A stretch of DNA of 64,000 nucleotides from Pseudomonas citrullilanati (GTDB taxonomy: Bacteria; Pseudomonadota; Gammaproteobacteria; Pseudomonadales; Pseudomonadaceae), in assembly GCF_030580855.1 (NCBI RefSeq), contig NZ_JAUQOP010000028.1, forward strand, positions 1 to 64,000. Direction: 5' to 3'. Below, in pieces: positions 38,760 through 47,496 of the stretch. The notes beneath the pieces were generated by a model. The model ran no database searches and had not been told where the DNA came from. It saw nothing but the letters and a program-made list of their open reading frames with translations. Position numbers and translations under genes: made by a program. Position 1 is the first letter of the stretch. Every line of letters starts with the position of its first letter.

Positions 38760-39262
38760 TGTGGGAGCGAGCCTGCTCGCGAAAGCGGCCGGCCTGAAAA
38801 GGCGATGCTGGCTGTGCCGCCGCCTTCGCGGGCAAGCCCGCTCCCACAAGGGAAATGGGTGGCCAACGCAATTCCCAGAGTCACCCCCGCCCCCCCTGTG
38901 GGAGCGAGCTTGCTCGCGATAGCGGCCGGCCTGAAAAGGCTATGCTGGCTGTGCCGCCGCCTTCGCGAGCAAGCTCGCTCCCACAAGGGAAATGGGTGGC
39001 CGACACAATTCCCAAAGCCACCCCGGACCCCCTGTGGGAGCGAGCTTGCTCGCGATAGCGGCCGGCCTGAAAAGGCTATGCTGGCTGTGCCGCCGCCTTC
39101 GCGAGCAAGCCCGCTCCCACAAGGGAAATGGGTGGCCGACACAATTCCCAAAGCCACCCCGGACCCCCTGTGGGAGCGAGCTTGCTCGCGATAGCGGCCG
39201 ACCAGCCACCATCACCAACACTGACCCACCGCTTTCGCGGGCAGGCCCGCTTCCACAAGAGA
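38760..39262. repeat. REP array B, four units of 136-137 bp
   Basis: Alternating inverted REPs with outward copies at 38760, 38897, 39033 and 39169. The spacers differ completely from array A (GCCGGCCTGAAAAGGC and GGAAATGGGTGGCCGACACA types), while the REP cores are of the same family. It fills the convergent space between the deaminase gene and the acetoin operon terminator. Confidence 0.93.
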
Positions 39263-39333
39263 AATGGGTGGCCGACACAACTCCCAAAGCCACCCCGGCC
39301 CCCCTGTGGCAGGTCGGCTACTAAGCCCCGGAC

Positions 39334-39365
39334 AAAAAAAAGCGATGACCGTCACCGGCCATCGC
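39334..39365 (-). terminator. rho-independent terminator of the acetoin operon
   Basis: On the minus strand a 10-bp stem (GCGATGGCCG / CGGTCATCGC, one wobble pair) with a GTGA loop is followed by eight T residues, 25 nt after the last stop codon of the operon. Confidence 0.9.
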
Positions 39366-39389
39366 CAAAATCGCCTACCTCAGGCGTGC

Positions 39390-40484
39390 TCAGATCCGTG
39401 CGGGTGACACGATGATTTTCACGTTGTGTTCCTTGTTGTTGACCAGCTCCTCGAACCCCTGGCCGACGATCTGCTCCAGTTGGATGCGCCCGGTCACCAG
39501 CGGCGAGATGTCCAGCCGGCCATCGGCGATGAAGGCGATCACGTCGGCGAATTCGCCGTTGTAGGCCAGCGCACCCAGCACTTGCTTCTCGGTGGCGACC
39601 AGTTCGAAGAAGTTGAACTGGCTCGGTTCCTCGAAAATCCCCACCAGCACACACTTGCCGGCCTTGCGGATCAGGTCGATGGCCAGTTTGGCGGTGTGCT
39701 TGTTGCCGATGCATTCAAAGCTCACATCCGCCCCCAGGCCACCGGTGAGACGGCGCACCTCGGCCAGGGCATCGCAGTCGTTCGGATCGATCACATGGCT
39801 GGCGCCGACTTCCAGGGCCTTGGCCTTGCGCGCGCCGGACATTTCCAGGGCAATCACCTGCGCCGCGCCGGCCGCCTTGGCGCACATGATGGTGCACAGG
39901 CCGATGGTGCCGGCACCCACCACCACGACGTTCTGGCCCAACAGGCTGCCGGCTTTCTTCACCGCATGCATGCCCACCGCCAACGGCTCGATCAACGCTC
40001 CGGCCTCGGCGGGGAAATTGGCCGGCAACTTGTAGAGCAGGTTGGCCGGCACGTTGACCAACTCGGCAAACGCGCCATTGTTCATCAACCCGGTGAAGGC
40101 CAGGTTTTCGCAGATGTTGTACAGCCCGTGGGTGCAGTAATAGCAGGTGCCGCAGTGCTGGCAGGCATCCGCCGCCACCGGTTCGCCGACGCTGAAGCCT
40201 TCCACCCCGGCCCCCAGCTCGACGATTTCGCCGCAGAACTCATGGCCGAGGATGCACTGGCCCTTGATCCCGGTCAGCGGGTGCGGCGCGTCCACCGGGA
40301 TGAACACCGGCCCGGCCACGTACTCATGCAGGTCGGAACCGCAGATGCCACACCAGTGCACTCGGATCTGCACCCAACCGGCGGGCGGCGCCACGGGCAG
40401 TGGCACGTCTTCGACGCGAATGTCGTTGCGGCCATGCCAGACGGCGGCGCGCATGCTGCGGGTAGGCGTGATTGAAACGTTCAT
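39390..40484 (-). CDS. zinc-dependent 2,3-butanediol/alcohol dehydrogenase
   Basis: Medium-chain dehydrogenase of 364 residues. The catalytic zinc site (CGICGSDLHE, GHEFCGE), structural zinc cysteines (CQHCGTCYYC...C) and NAD-binding GAGTIGLC are all present. Close relatives oxidise (R,R)-2,3-butanediol to acetoin, which fits its place as the last gene of the acetoin operon: butanediol is brought into the same pathway. GGAGG lies 7 nt before the ATG at 40484. It follows acoC by 54 bp. Confidence 0.9.
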   Translation of the reverse strand: MNVSITPTRSMRAAVWHGRNDIRVEDVPLPVAPPAGWVQIRVHWCGICGSDLHEYVAGPVFIPVDAPHPLTGIKGQCILGHEFCGEIVELGAGVEGFSVGEPVAADACQHCGTCYYCTHGLYNICENLAFTGLMNNGAFAELVNVPANLLYKLPANFPAEAGALIEPLAVGMHAVKKAGSLLGQNVVVVGAGTIGLCTIMCAKAAGAAQVIALEMSGARKAKALEVGASHVIDPNDCDALAEVRRLTGGLGADVSFECIGNKHTAKLAIDLIRKAGKCVLVGIFEEPSQFNFFELVATEKQVLGALAYNGEFADVIAFIADGRLDISPLVTGRIQLEQIVGQGFEELVNNKEHNVKIIVSPARI

Positions 40485-40538
40485 CGTGTTGCCTCCAGAA
40501 TTGAGTGGGGCCGCGATCCAGCTCGCCGCCCGCGTTGG

Positions 40539-41651
40539 TCAGTGCTGTTGGATGAACTCGAGGATCAGCCGGTTGACCTGCTCGGCCGCCTCCATCTGCA
40601 CCATGTGGCCCTGGCCGGCCAGCACTTCGACCCGCGCCGCCAGCCCGTCGCCATGGGCGGCGGGGATGATCGCGTCGTCGCTGCCCCAGATCACCAGCGC
40701 CGGAACGTGACCGGCCTGTACCACTTCCCGCAGGTCGGTCTGCTGCCGGCCGTTGGCGAACAGCGTCGCCGCCAGTTGCCCGAGGGCCGCATCCACCCCC
40801 TCCAGGCGCTTGTACTTGAGCATGTCGTCGAGCATCTGCCGGTTGACCAGCTCGGCATTGGAAAACAGCTGCACGAGTTGCGGCTTCAGGGCGTTGCGGT
40901 TGGCGGCCTCGACGAAGCCCTGCAGGTACCCGCCGTTGATCTCCGGCCCCAGGCCGGCGCTGCCGATCAAGGTCAGGGAGCGCACCCGTTGGGGCTCGAG
41001 GCGAGCGGTGTTGAGCGACACCGCGCCACCCATGGAATGGCCCACCAGGTGCGCGACGCTGATATCCAGGTGGTCGAGCAAGGCCAGCACCACGCCGCTC
41101 AGTTCGTCCAGGTCGCCCCGTTGCAGGGTCTTGGTGGATTCGCCATGGCCCGGCAGGTCCAGGGCAATGACACGCCGCCCCGCCGCCAGGGCCTCGTGGT
41201 TGAACAGCCAGTTGTTCAGGTCACCGCCGAAGCCGTGCACCAGCAGTAACGGGGTCCCGCCTTCGCCGCGTTCGAAGTAACGGATCACCCGCCCGTCCAA
41301 CTCGACTTTCTGCGGCTTCGGCCCGGTGTCTTCGGCGGCGGCATCGCCCGGCACGAAACTGGATTGGAATTGTTCGATGACTGCATCGATCTCGGCGTCG
41401 CTGGCCTCGCCGTCCACCACGATGCCGAGCAAGGCACCGACCGCCAGGGTTTCATCCTGGCGGGCGACCTGCCGGCGCAGGATGCCGGAAAACGGGGCTT
41501 CGACGCTGCTGGAGATCTTGTCGGTCTCCACGTCCAACACTTCCTCGCCCTTGGCGATGGCCTGGCCCTCCTCCTTGAGCCAGGCATCGACCCGGCCTTC
41601 GGTCATCGACAGGCCCCATTTGGGCATGGTCAGGGTATGAATCTGGCTCAT
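40539..41651 (-). CDS. acoC: acetoin dehydrogenase E2 component, lipoyl domain fused to alpha/beta hydrolase
   Basis: Protein of 370 residues. An N-terminal lipoyl domain (about 1-80, lipoyl Lys in DVETDKISS) is joined by a linker to an alpha/beta hydrolase-like domain (nucleophile in GHSMGG, catalytic His in GQGHMVQ). This is the AcoC type, which differs from the classic E2 acyltransferase fold. It receives the acetyl group from the E1 complex and makes acetyl-CoA. I start it at the ATG at 41651, which overlaps the acoB stop. Confidence 0.92.
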   Translation of the reverse strand: MSQIHTLTMPKWGLSMTEGRVDAWLKEEGQAIAKGEEVLDVETDKISSSVEAPFSGILRRQVARQDETLAVGALLGIVVDGEASDAEIDAVIEQFQSSFVPGDAAAEDTGPKPQKVELDGRVIRYFERGEGGTPLLLVHGFGGDLNNWLFNHEALAAGRRVIALDLPGHGESTKTLQRGDLDELSGVVLALLDHLDISVAHLVGHSMGGAVSLNTARLEPQRVRSLTLIGSAGLGPEINGGYLQGFVEAANRNALKPQLVQLFSNAELVNRQMLDDMLKYKRLEGVDAALGQLAATLFANGRQQTDLREVVQAGHVPALVIWGSDDAIIPAAHGDGLAARVEVLAGQGHMVQMEAAEQVNRLILEFIQQH

Positions 41652-42667
41652 CAGCGCTTGCTCCACTCGATCACGTTGAGCACGGCTTGTTCGATCTTGG
41701 CCGCGTCAGGGATGTACAGGTCTTCCAGGGAATCGGAGAACGGCACCGGCGTGTGCGGCGCGGTGACCATTTCTATCGGTGCCTTCAGGGCACCGAAGGC
41801 TTTCTGGGCCACCAGCGCCGAGATGTCCGTGGCCATGGAGCAGCGCGGGTTGGCCTCGTCGATCACCACCAGGCGGCCGGTCTTCTCGACGCTTTCCAGG
41901 ATGCTGTCTTCGTCCATCGGGCTGGTGGTGCGCAGGTCGAGGACTTCGCAGTCGATGCCGCGCCCGGCCAGGCTGCGCGCGGCGTCGATGGCGGTGTTGA
42001 CCATGCGCCCGTAGGACACCAGGGTCACGTCCTTGCCATCGCGCAGGAAGTTCGCCTCGCCGAACGGAATGGTGTAGAGCTCTTCGGGAACCTCGCCCTG
42101 CAGGCTGTACAGCAACTTGTGCTCGCAGAAGATCACCGGGTCGTTGTCGCGGATCGCCTGGATCAGCAAGCCCTTGGCGTCATAGGGCGAGGATGGGCAC
42201 ACCACCTTGAGCCCCGGGATGTGGGTCCACAGGGAAGTGAGCATCTGCGAATGCTGGGCGGCGGCACGCAGGCCGGCGCCGACCATGGTGCGGATCACCA
42301 GGGGCGTGGAAGCCTTGCCGCCGAACATGTAGCGAAACTTCGCCGCCTGGTTGAGGATCTGGTCCAGGCAGCAGCCGGCGAAGTCGACGAACATCAATTC
42401 GCAGACCGGGCGTACGCCGCAGGTCGCCGCGCCGACTGCCGCGCCGACGTAGCCGATTTCCGACAACGGGGTGTCGAGCACCCGGCCGGGAAACTGGTCG
42501 TAGAGGCCCTTGGTCACGCCGAGCACACCGCCCCAGGCGTCGTTCTCACCGGGCGCGCCGGCACCACCGGCGACGTCCTCGCCCATGATGAAGACGCTGG
42601 CGTCGCGGCGCATTTCCTGGGCCAGGGCTTCGTTGATTGCCTGCTGATAGCTGATTTTTCTCGCCAT
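41651..42667 (-). CDS. acoB: acetoin dehydrogenase E1 beta subunit
   Basis: Protein of 338 residues, the transketolase pyrimidine-binding half of a TPP-dependent E1. It has MGEDVAGGAGAPGENDAWGG near residue 28, the GVRPVCELMFVDF segment and a C-terminal transketolase domain. With acoA it cleaves acetoin into acetaldehyde and an acetyl unit. Length is normal and it overlaps acoC. Confidence 0.94.
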   Translation of the reverse strand: MARKISYQQAINEALAQEMRRDASVFIMGEDVAGGAGAPGENDAWGGVLGVTKGLYDQFPGRVLDTPLSEIGYVGAAVGAATCGVRPVCELMFVDFAGCCLDQILNQAAKFRYMFGGKASTPLVIRTMVGAGLRAAAQHSQMLTSLWTHIPGLKVVCPSSPYDAKGLLIQAIRDNDPVIFCEHKLLYSLQGEVPEELYTIPFGEANFLRDGKDVTLVSYGRMVNTAIDAARSLAGRGIDCEVLDLRTTSPMDEDSILESVEKTGRLVVIDEANPRCSMATDISALVAQKAFGALKAPIEMVTAPHTPVPFSDSLEDLYIPDAAKIEQAVLNVIEWSKR

Positions 42668-42702
42668 GATGGAATTCTCTGTTCTTGTTTTATAAGGGGC
42701 GT

Positions 42703-43680
42703 TCAGGGATAGGAGACGTAGACGTCGGTCAGCAGGTCGGCCGCGGTGGGCTTGGGATCGGACTTGGCCTTGTACACCGCGTTCTCGATCAGCAGGTCCA
42801 CCTCCTTGTCGATCAGGTCCAATTGCTCGACCGTCAGCAACCCGGCCCGGGTGGTGCGTTCGCGGAACTGCATCAGGCAGTCCTGGTGCTCGCGGAAATG
42901 CTTGACCTCGTCAGGCGCCCGGTAGGTCTGGGCATCGCCCTCGAAGTGGCCGTAGTAACGCGTCAGCTTGACCTCGATCAGCGAAGGCCCTTCGCCGGCG
43001 CGGGCACGCTCGACGGCGGCACCGGCGGCTTCATGGACGGCGAAGAAATCAAAGCCGTCCACGGTGACCCCGGGCATGCCGAAGCCGGCGGCGCGGTCGG
43101 CGATGTGGTCGCAGGCCACCGACCAGTTGGAGGCGGTCGCTTCGGCGTAGCCGTTGTTCTCGGCGATGAACAGGCACGGCAGGTTCCACACCGAGGCCAT
43201 GTTCATGGCTTCGAATACCGCGCCTTCGTTGGAGCCGCCATCGCCGAAGAACACCACGGCGACGCTGTCGGTGCCCTTGAGCCGGGCCGCCAGTGCAGCG
43301 CCCACCACCAGCGGCGCACCGGCCCCGACGATGCCGTTGGCGCCGAGCATGCCCTTCTCGATATCGGCGATGTGCATCGAGCCGCCCTTGCCCTGGCAGA
43401 CGCCGGTTTTCTTGCCGTAGATCTCGGCCATCATCCCGTAGACGTCCACGCCCTTGGCGATGCAATGGCCGTGGCCACGGTGGTTGGAGGCGATGCAATC
43501 GTCATCGCCCAAATGCGCCATGACCCCGGCGGCCGACGCCTCTTCGCCAGCGTACAGGTGGACGAAACCGGGGATCTCGCCGGTGGCGAACTCCACGTGC
43601 AGGCGCTCTTCGAAAGCACGGATGGTGCGCATCACCTGGTAGGCGTGCAGCAGTTGATCGTGGGTGAGCGGTGTCGACAT
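42703..43680 (-). CDS. acoA: acetoin dehydrogenase E1 alpha subunit
   Basis: Protein of 325 residues from the ATG at 43680 (AGGAG 7 nt upstream). The TPP/Mg motif is visible as FFGDGGSNEGAVFEAMN, with the EEASAAGVMAHL and GKGGSMHIAD segments of E1 alpha chains. It partners AcoB. The E3 (lipoamide dehydrogenase) gene is absent here, so a housekeeping E3 is presumably used. Confidence 0.95.
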   Translation of the reverse strand: MSTPLTHDQLLHAYQVMRTIRAFEERLHVEFATGEIPGFVHLYAGEEASAAGVMAHLGDDDCIASNHRGHGHCIAKGVDVYGMMAEIYGKKTGVCQGKGGSMHIADIEKGMLGANGIVGAGAPLVVGAALAARLKGTDSVAVVFFGDGGSNEGAVFEAMNMASVWNLPCLFIAENNGYAEATASNWSVACDHIADRAAGFGMPGVTVDGFDFFAVHEAAGAAVERARAGEGPSLIEVKLTRYYGHFEGDAQTYRAPDEVKHFREHQDCLMQFRERTTRAGLLTVEQLDLIDKEVDLLIENAVYKAKSDPKPTAADLLTDVYVSYP

Positions 43681-43682
43681 TT

Positions 43683-44756
43683 TTATTCTCCTGGGGTGTC
43701 TTCTTGAAGATTCAGAGGGTGTTGCGGGTGTTCGCGGCCGATGCCCAGCAGGCGCTGCCGCGCGGCGTAGGCCAGCACCGCGTTGACGTCGATGCTCAAC
43801 GGGCCACCGGCGTCGAGGGTGACCGTGGGTCGGTCGCGGGGGTTGAATTCGATTTCTCGTTCGCCATCCAGGGCCAGGGTGCCGCTGGACAGCGACAGCG
43901 GATGGGCGACGCCGGGCTCCAGGCGTCCGGCCGCCAGCACGCCGCAGCCTTGCAGCAGGCCGGGCGCCAGCGGCACCAGCAGCGCCTCGGGCGATTGCGG
44001 GTCCAGGCGCATCCAGGCACCGCTCGGCTCCTGCCGGGTGACCGGGAACCACAGGCCGCACAATGCGGACAGCCCGATCGATTGCGGCTCGGCAAACGTC
44101 ACGAAGACCTCGGCCAGGTCCACCGCCCGGCTGATGGCCCGGGCGCCGACGAATCGCAACGGCGACACGGCGACGTCCACCAGGGCGGTTTCCCGCAGGC
44201 CACGATGGGGGTCGCACACCAGCAGGCGCTTGTTGCGCCGCAGGCCGATCTGCGCAGGGATCCGGCCACTGGCGTACAAACCGCCGGCCAGCCCGGCACT
44301 GGTGGCTTCGCGCAATTCGGGAAAGGCGTTGTTGGTGCCGGTGGAGAGGGTCAGCAACGGAATGTCGCCGACCTCGGCGGCCACGGCCTTGTGGGTGCCA
44401 TCGCCGCCGAGCACGGCGATCAGCGCCACCTCGCGCTCGGCCATCAGCCGCGCCGCCCGGCGGGTGTCCTCGACGGTCTGGCGCAGGGTCAGGTCGAGAA
44501 ACTCCAGGGCCGGCCAGTGGCTGCTGCGCGCCTGGCGACTGTGGCTGTTCTTCAGCACGGCGGCGGCAATGCCGGTCATGTCGGTGGGCATCAGCACCTG
44601 CTCGACGCCCGTGGTGCCGAACGCTGCCAGCAGCCGCTGGATCACCGACACCTTGTCGGTGCTGGAAAACAGCCCGGCGTTGGCGGTCAGGCGCCGCACG
44701 TCGCGGCCCGACGCCGGGTTGGCGATGATGCCCACCGTCAAGGGACGGCGACTCAT
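43683..44756 (-). CDS. acoX: AcoX, NAD kinase-like acetoin operon protein
   Basis: Protein of 357 residues with an ATP-NAD kinase-like fold: GIIANPASGRD near the N-terminus, ALIAVLGGDGTHKAVAAE (GGDGT motif) and STGTNNAFPE. AcoX is conserved in acetoin operons but its biochemical role is not settled. It is the first gene behind the sigma54 promoter, and its stop lies 3 bp before acoA. Confidence 0.9.
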   Translation of the reverse strand: MSRRPLTVGIIANPASGRDVRRLTANAGLFSSTDKVSVIQRLLAAFGTTGVEQVLMPTDMTGIAAAVLKNSHSRQARSSHWPALEFLDLTLRQTVEDTRRAARLMAEREVALIAVLGGDGTHKAVAAEVGDIPLLTLSTGTNNAFPELREATSAGLAGGLYASGRIPAQIGLRRNKRLLVCDPHRGLRETALVDVAVSPLRFVGARAISRAVDLAEVFVTFAEPQSIGLSALCGLWFPVTRQEPSGAWMRLDPQSPEALLVPLAPGLLQGCGVLAAGRLEPGVAHPLSLSSGTLALDGEREIEFNPRDRPTVTLDAGGPLSIDVNAVLAYAARQRLLGIGREHPQHPLNLQEDTPGE

Positions 44757-44859
44757 GGCGTCACCGGCAACGCGAGGGACAGACGACTTGGGCAGGAAGA
44801 CATGGGCACACCTCGTTTTTTATTATTCGAAGCCCGTCGAGCGGGCACCAAGGCCTAGA

Positions 44860-44874
44860 GCAAGGCCGGTGCCA
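44860..44874 (-). promoter_or_regulatory. sigma54 promoter of acoXABC-adh
   Basis: On the minus strand the sequence reads TGGCAC-N5-TTGC, the exact -24/-12 consensus. The predicted transcription start lies about 90 bp before acoX. It fits the AAA+ sigma54 activator encoded divergently. Confidence 0.88.
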
Positions 44875-44950
44875 GTTCCTGAAAAACACCGGCAAAGGTC
44901 CGTTCCAGAGCCCTCAAAGCGAAATGAACGACTGCTCGGGACACGCTCCG

Positions 44951-45012
44951 CTGAGACGCCACATGTCAGCCTGCACGGGCGCCAGGCGAGACCGTGAGAC
45001 GTGGCGTCTCAC
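44951..45012. promoter_or_regulatory. probable AcoR upstream activating sites
   Basis: A perfect palindrome GTGAGACG-TGG-CGTCTCAC (44994-45012) and a weaker copy CTGAGACG-CCA-CATGTCAG (44951-44969) share the same 19-bp geometry. Their centres are 43 bp apart, about four helical turns, on one face. They lie 77-140 bp upstream of the sigma54 site and within 150 bp of acoR, so they may serve both activation of aco and autoregulation (inference). Confidence 0.72.
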
Positions 45013-45100
45013 CCGGCCCCCGGGGCCGGCCAGGCTTGTCGGCGGCCGGTGAACGGCGCTTAATGGGCGCACAACGATAAGAAGCTGAATCGGAGGCCCC

Positions 45101-46981
45101 ATGCTTTCCGCTCACTCCCAGGCGCATGTGGATTGCGTCAGCCGCGTCGTGAAGAACGCGCAGCGGCTGCCCCAATTGCCCGTGCCGGACCTGATCCTCG
45201 ACTCCTGGCGCCGCTCCATGGAGCAGCATCACCTGGACCCCGGTTCGCTGCAGGGGCCGCGCATCCTGTCCGAAGACGTGCTCAAGCAGTGCCGCGAGCG
45301 TTCCGAACTGTTCCTCAACATCGCCAGCGAAGAAGTCGCCCGCCTCCATGGCCGGGTGCGCGACGCCGATTACTGCGTGCTGCTGACCGACGCCCAGGGC
45401 CAGACCATCGACTACCGCGTGGAAACCACCCTGCGCAACGACTGCCGCAAGGCCGGGCTTTACCTGGGCACCTGTTGGTCGGAAGGTGAAGAAGGCACCT
45501 GCGGGGTGGCGGCGGTGCTGACGGCCAAGGCGCCGGTGACGGTACACAAGCGCGATCATTTCCGCGCCGCCTTCATCGGCCTGACCTGCTCGGCGGCCCC
45601 GGTCTTCGACCCCCAGGGCGAACTGCTCGGGGTGCTCGACGTTTCCGCGGTGCGCTCACCGGACGACCGCCGCTCCCAGCATCTGATCCGGCAAATGGTG
45701 GTGCAGAGCGCCCGGGAGATCGAACAGGCGTTTTTCCTCAGCAGCGCACAGGGCTATTGGGTGCTGCGCGGCCACCGCAACGCCGGTTACGTCGACAGCC
45801 AACCGGACCTGCTGCTCGCCTGGGACGACGACGGTTGCCTGCAAGCGCTGAACCCGGCGGCCCGCCAGTACCTATTGGAACGCTACGGCCAGTTGCCGAG
45901 CCATGTCAGCCAGGTCTTCGACCCGCAATGGCTGCACCGTGCGCGGGACGAACGCCTCTACCCCCTGCTGGGCCACGGCAGCGAGCCCGCGTTCCACGGC
46001 CGCCTGAGCCCACCGCGCCATCGAGCCGTTGCGCGGCCCCGGGTGGCGCTGGCCCCGACCGAGCTCGATCCGCGCCTGGCCGATAGCCTGCGCCTGGCGG
46101 TGCGGGTCAAGGACCGCAACCTGCCAGTGCTGGTCCAGGGCGAAACCGGCTCCGGCAAGGAAGTGTTCGCCCGTCAACTGCACCAGGCCAGCGAACGCCG
46201 CGACCGCCCGTTCGTGGCACTCAATTGCGCGGCGATTCCCGAAAGCCTGATCGAGAGCGAATTGTTCGGCTATGTCGCCGGGGCGTTCACCGGCGCCTCG
46301 GCCAAGGGCATGCAAGGCCTGCTGCAACAAGCCGACGGCGGGACCTTGTTCCTGGATGAAATCGGCGACATGCCGCTGGCCCTGCAAACCCGCCTGCTGC
46401 GGGTCTTGGCCGAAGGCGAAGTGGCGCCACTGGGGGCTTCACGGCGCAAGGCCGTGGACATCCAGGTGATCTGCGCCACGCACCGCGACCTGGAGACGCT
46501 GGTGGCCAGCGGCGAATTTCGCGAAGACCTGTACTTCCGCCTCGGCGGCGCTCGCTTCCAGCTGCCACCGCTGCGCGAACGCACCGATCGACTGGCGCTG
46601 ATCAATCGTCTTCTCGCCGAGGAATCGGCGCTGTGCGGGACGCCAATGCAATGTGCCAGCGCGGCCCTGGAATGCCTGCTCGGCTATCACTGGCCAGGCA
46701 ATATCCGCCAGCTGCGCCATGTGCTGCGCTACGCCTGCGCGGTGTGCGAGGCCGACGTGATCCAGCTCAGCCACCTGCCCGAGTCATTGCACAGCGGTGA
46801 CACGGCCCCGCAGGCTTCGGAGCCCAGCGCCAGCCCGGAACGCCAGGCGTTGCTCGATGCCTTGGTGCGCCATCGCTGGAAGCCCACCGCCGCCGCCCGG
46901 GCCCTGGGCATTTCCCGGGCGACCCTGTATCGACGGGTTCACCAGCACGGCATCGACATGCCCGGTCGCCAGCCGGCGTAG
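45101..46981 (+). CDS. acoR: sigma54-dependent acetoin activator AcoR
   Basis: Activator of 626 residues: GAF-type sensory region (about 50-200), AAA+ domain (about 317-540) with Walker A GETGSGKE near 346, the sigma54-contact loop GAFTGA near 394 and Walker B GGTLFLDEIGDM, then a Fis-type helix-turn-helix (KPTAAARALGISRATLYRR). It is divergent from the acetoin operon, which has a matching sigma54 promoter. GGAGG lies just before the ATG. Confidence 0.93.
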   Translation: MLSAHSQAHVDCVSRVVKNAQRLPQLPVPDLILDSWRRSMEQHHLDPGSLQGPRILSEDVLKQCRERSELFLNIASEEVARLHGRVRDADYCVLLTDAQGQTIDYRVETTLRNDCRKAGLYLGTCWSEGEEGTCGVAAVLTAKAPVTVHKRDHFRAAFIGLTCSAAPVFDPQGELLGVLDVSAVRSPDDRRSQHLIRQMVVQSAREIEQAFFLSSAQGYWVLRGHRNAGYVDSQPDLLLAWDDDGCLQALNPAARQYLLERYGQLPSHVSQVFDPQWLHRARDERLYPLLGHGSEPAFHGRLSPPRHRAVARPRVALAPTELDPRLADSLRLAVRVKDRNLPVLVQGETGSGKEVFARQLHQASERRDRPFVALNCAAIPESLIESELFGYVAGAFTGASAKGMQGLLQQADGGTLFLDEIGDMPLALQTRLLRVLAEGEVAPLGASRRKAVDIQVICATHRDLETLVASGEFREDLYFRLGGARFQLPPLRERTDRLALINRLLAEESALCGTPMQCASAALECLLGYHWPGNIRQLRHVLRYACAVCEADVIQLSHLPESLHSGDTAPQASEPSASPERQALLDALVRHRWKPTAAARALGISRATLYRRVHQHGIDMPGRQPA

Positions 46982-46988
46982 CGACTCA

Positions 46989-47318
46989 TCACCGCTGCGC
47001 CAGCTCATGGCGCACGCATTGCTCGTAGTAGGTCTGCTTGACGGCGGCGGGCTTGAGGCGCGAGGCGCTGTTGTAGGTCTGCTCGGTGATGCCCAGGGCG
47101 GTCATGCGCATCCAGGGCCGGGGAAACTTGCGCACTTGCAGCTTCTTGCGCGCGCCGTACAGGCTGACGCCGGACAACTTCGACGCCTGCGCGCCGGCGG
47201 CGATGTCCGAACCCCAGCGGCACACCGATTGCTGGTTCTGCGTCAGCGCCCTGGCTTGGGCGCCGGACGAGACGGCCACCAGGACACAGGTTGCCACGAC
47301 CCACTTAGAAATACGCAT
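46989..47318 (-). CDS. small secreted protein of unknown function
   Basis: Protein of 109 residues from the ATG at 47318, with a clear signal peptide ending in AQA (about residue 23). The mature part has two cysteines (SVCRWG and EQCVRH) that could form a disulfide in the periplasm. I do not recognise a named family. It ends 8 bp from the convergent acoR stop. A longer in-frame start exists but would bury the signal peptide. Confidence 0.7.
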   Translation of the reverse strand: MRISKWVVATCVLVAVSSGAQARALTQNQQSVCRWGSDIAAGAQASKLSGVSLYGARKKLQVRKFPRPWMRMTALGITEQTYNSASRLKPAAVKQTYYEQCVRHELAQR

Positions 47319-47396
47319 AGGTTTGTCGCCCAACTTCCTGAAAGGAAAGAAGTTTGACGTCATCCAGATGAGCAAGGGGCCAGCACGGCCAGGAGA

Positions 47397-47494
47397 TTCC
47401 GTGGCGAGGGGATTCTGTGGCGAGGGGATTTATCCCCGTTGGGCGGCGAAGCAGCCCCTTGGATCGTTGTAGGGGTAGATCCCCTCGCCACAAT
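47397..47494. repeat. REP doublet (GTGGCGAGGGGATTTATCCCC family)
   Basis: Left arm GTGGCGAGGGGATTTATCCC, preceded by a partial copy (GTGGCGAGGGGATTC), and a right arm ending CCCCTCGCCACA directly after the CcdA-thioredoxin stop codon. Confidence 0.8.
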
Positions 47495-47496
47495 GT

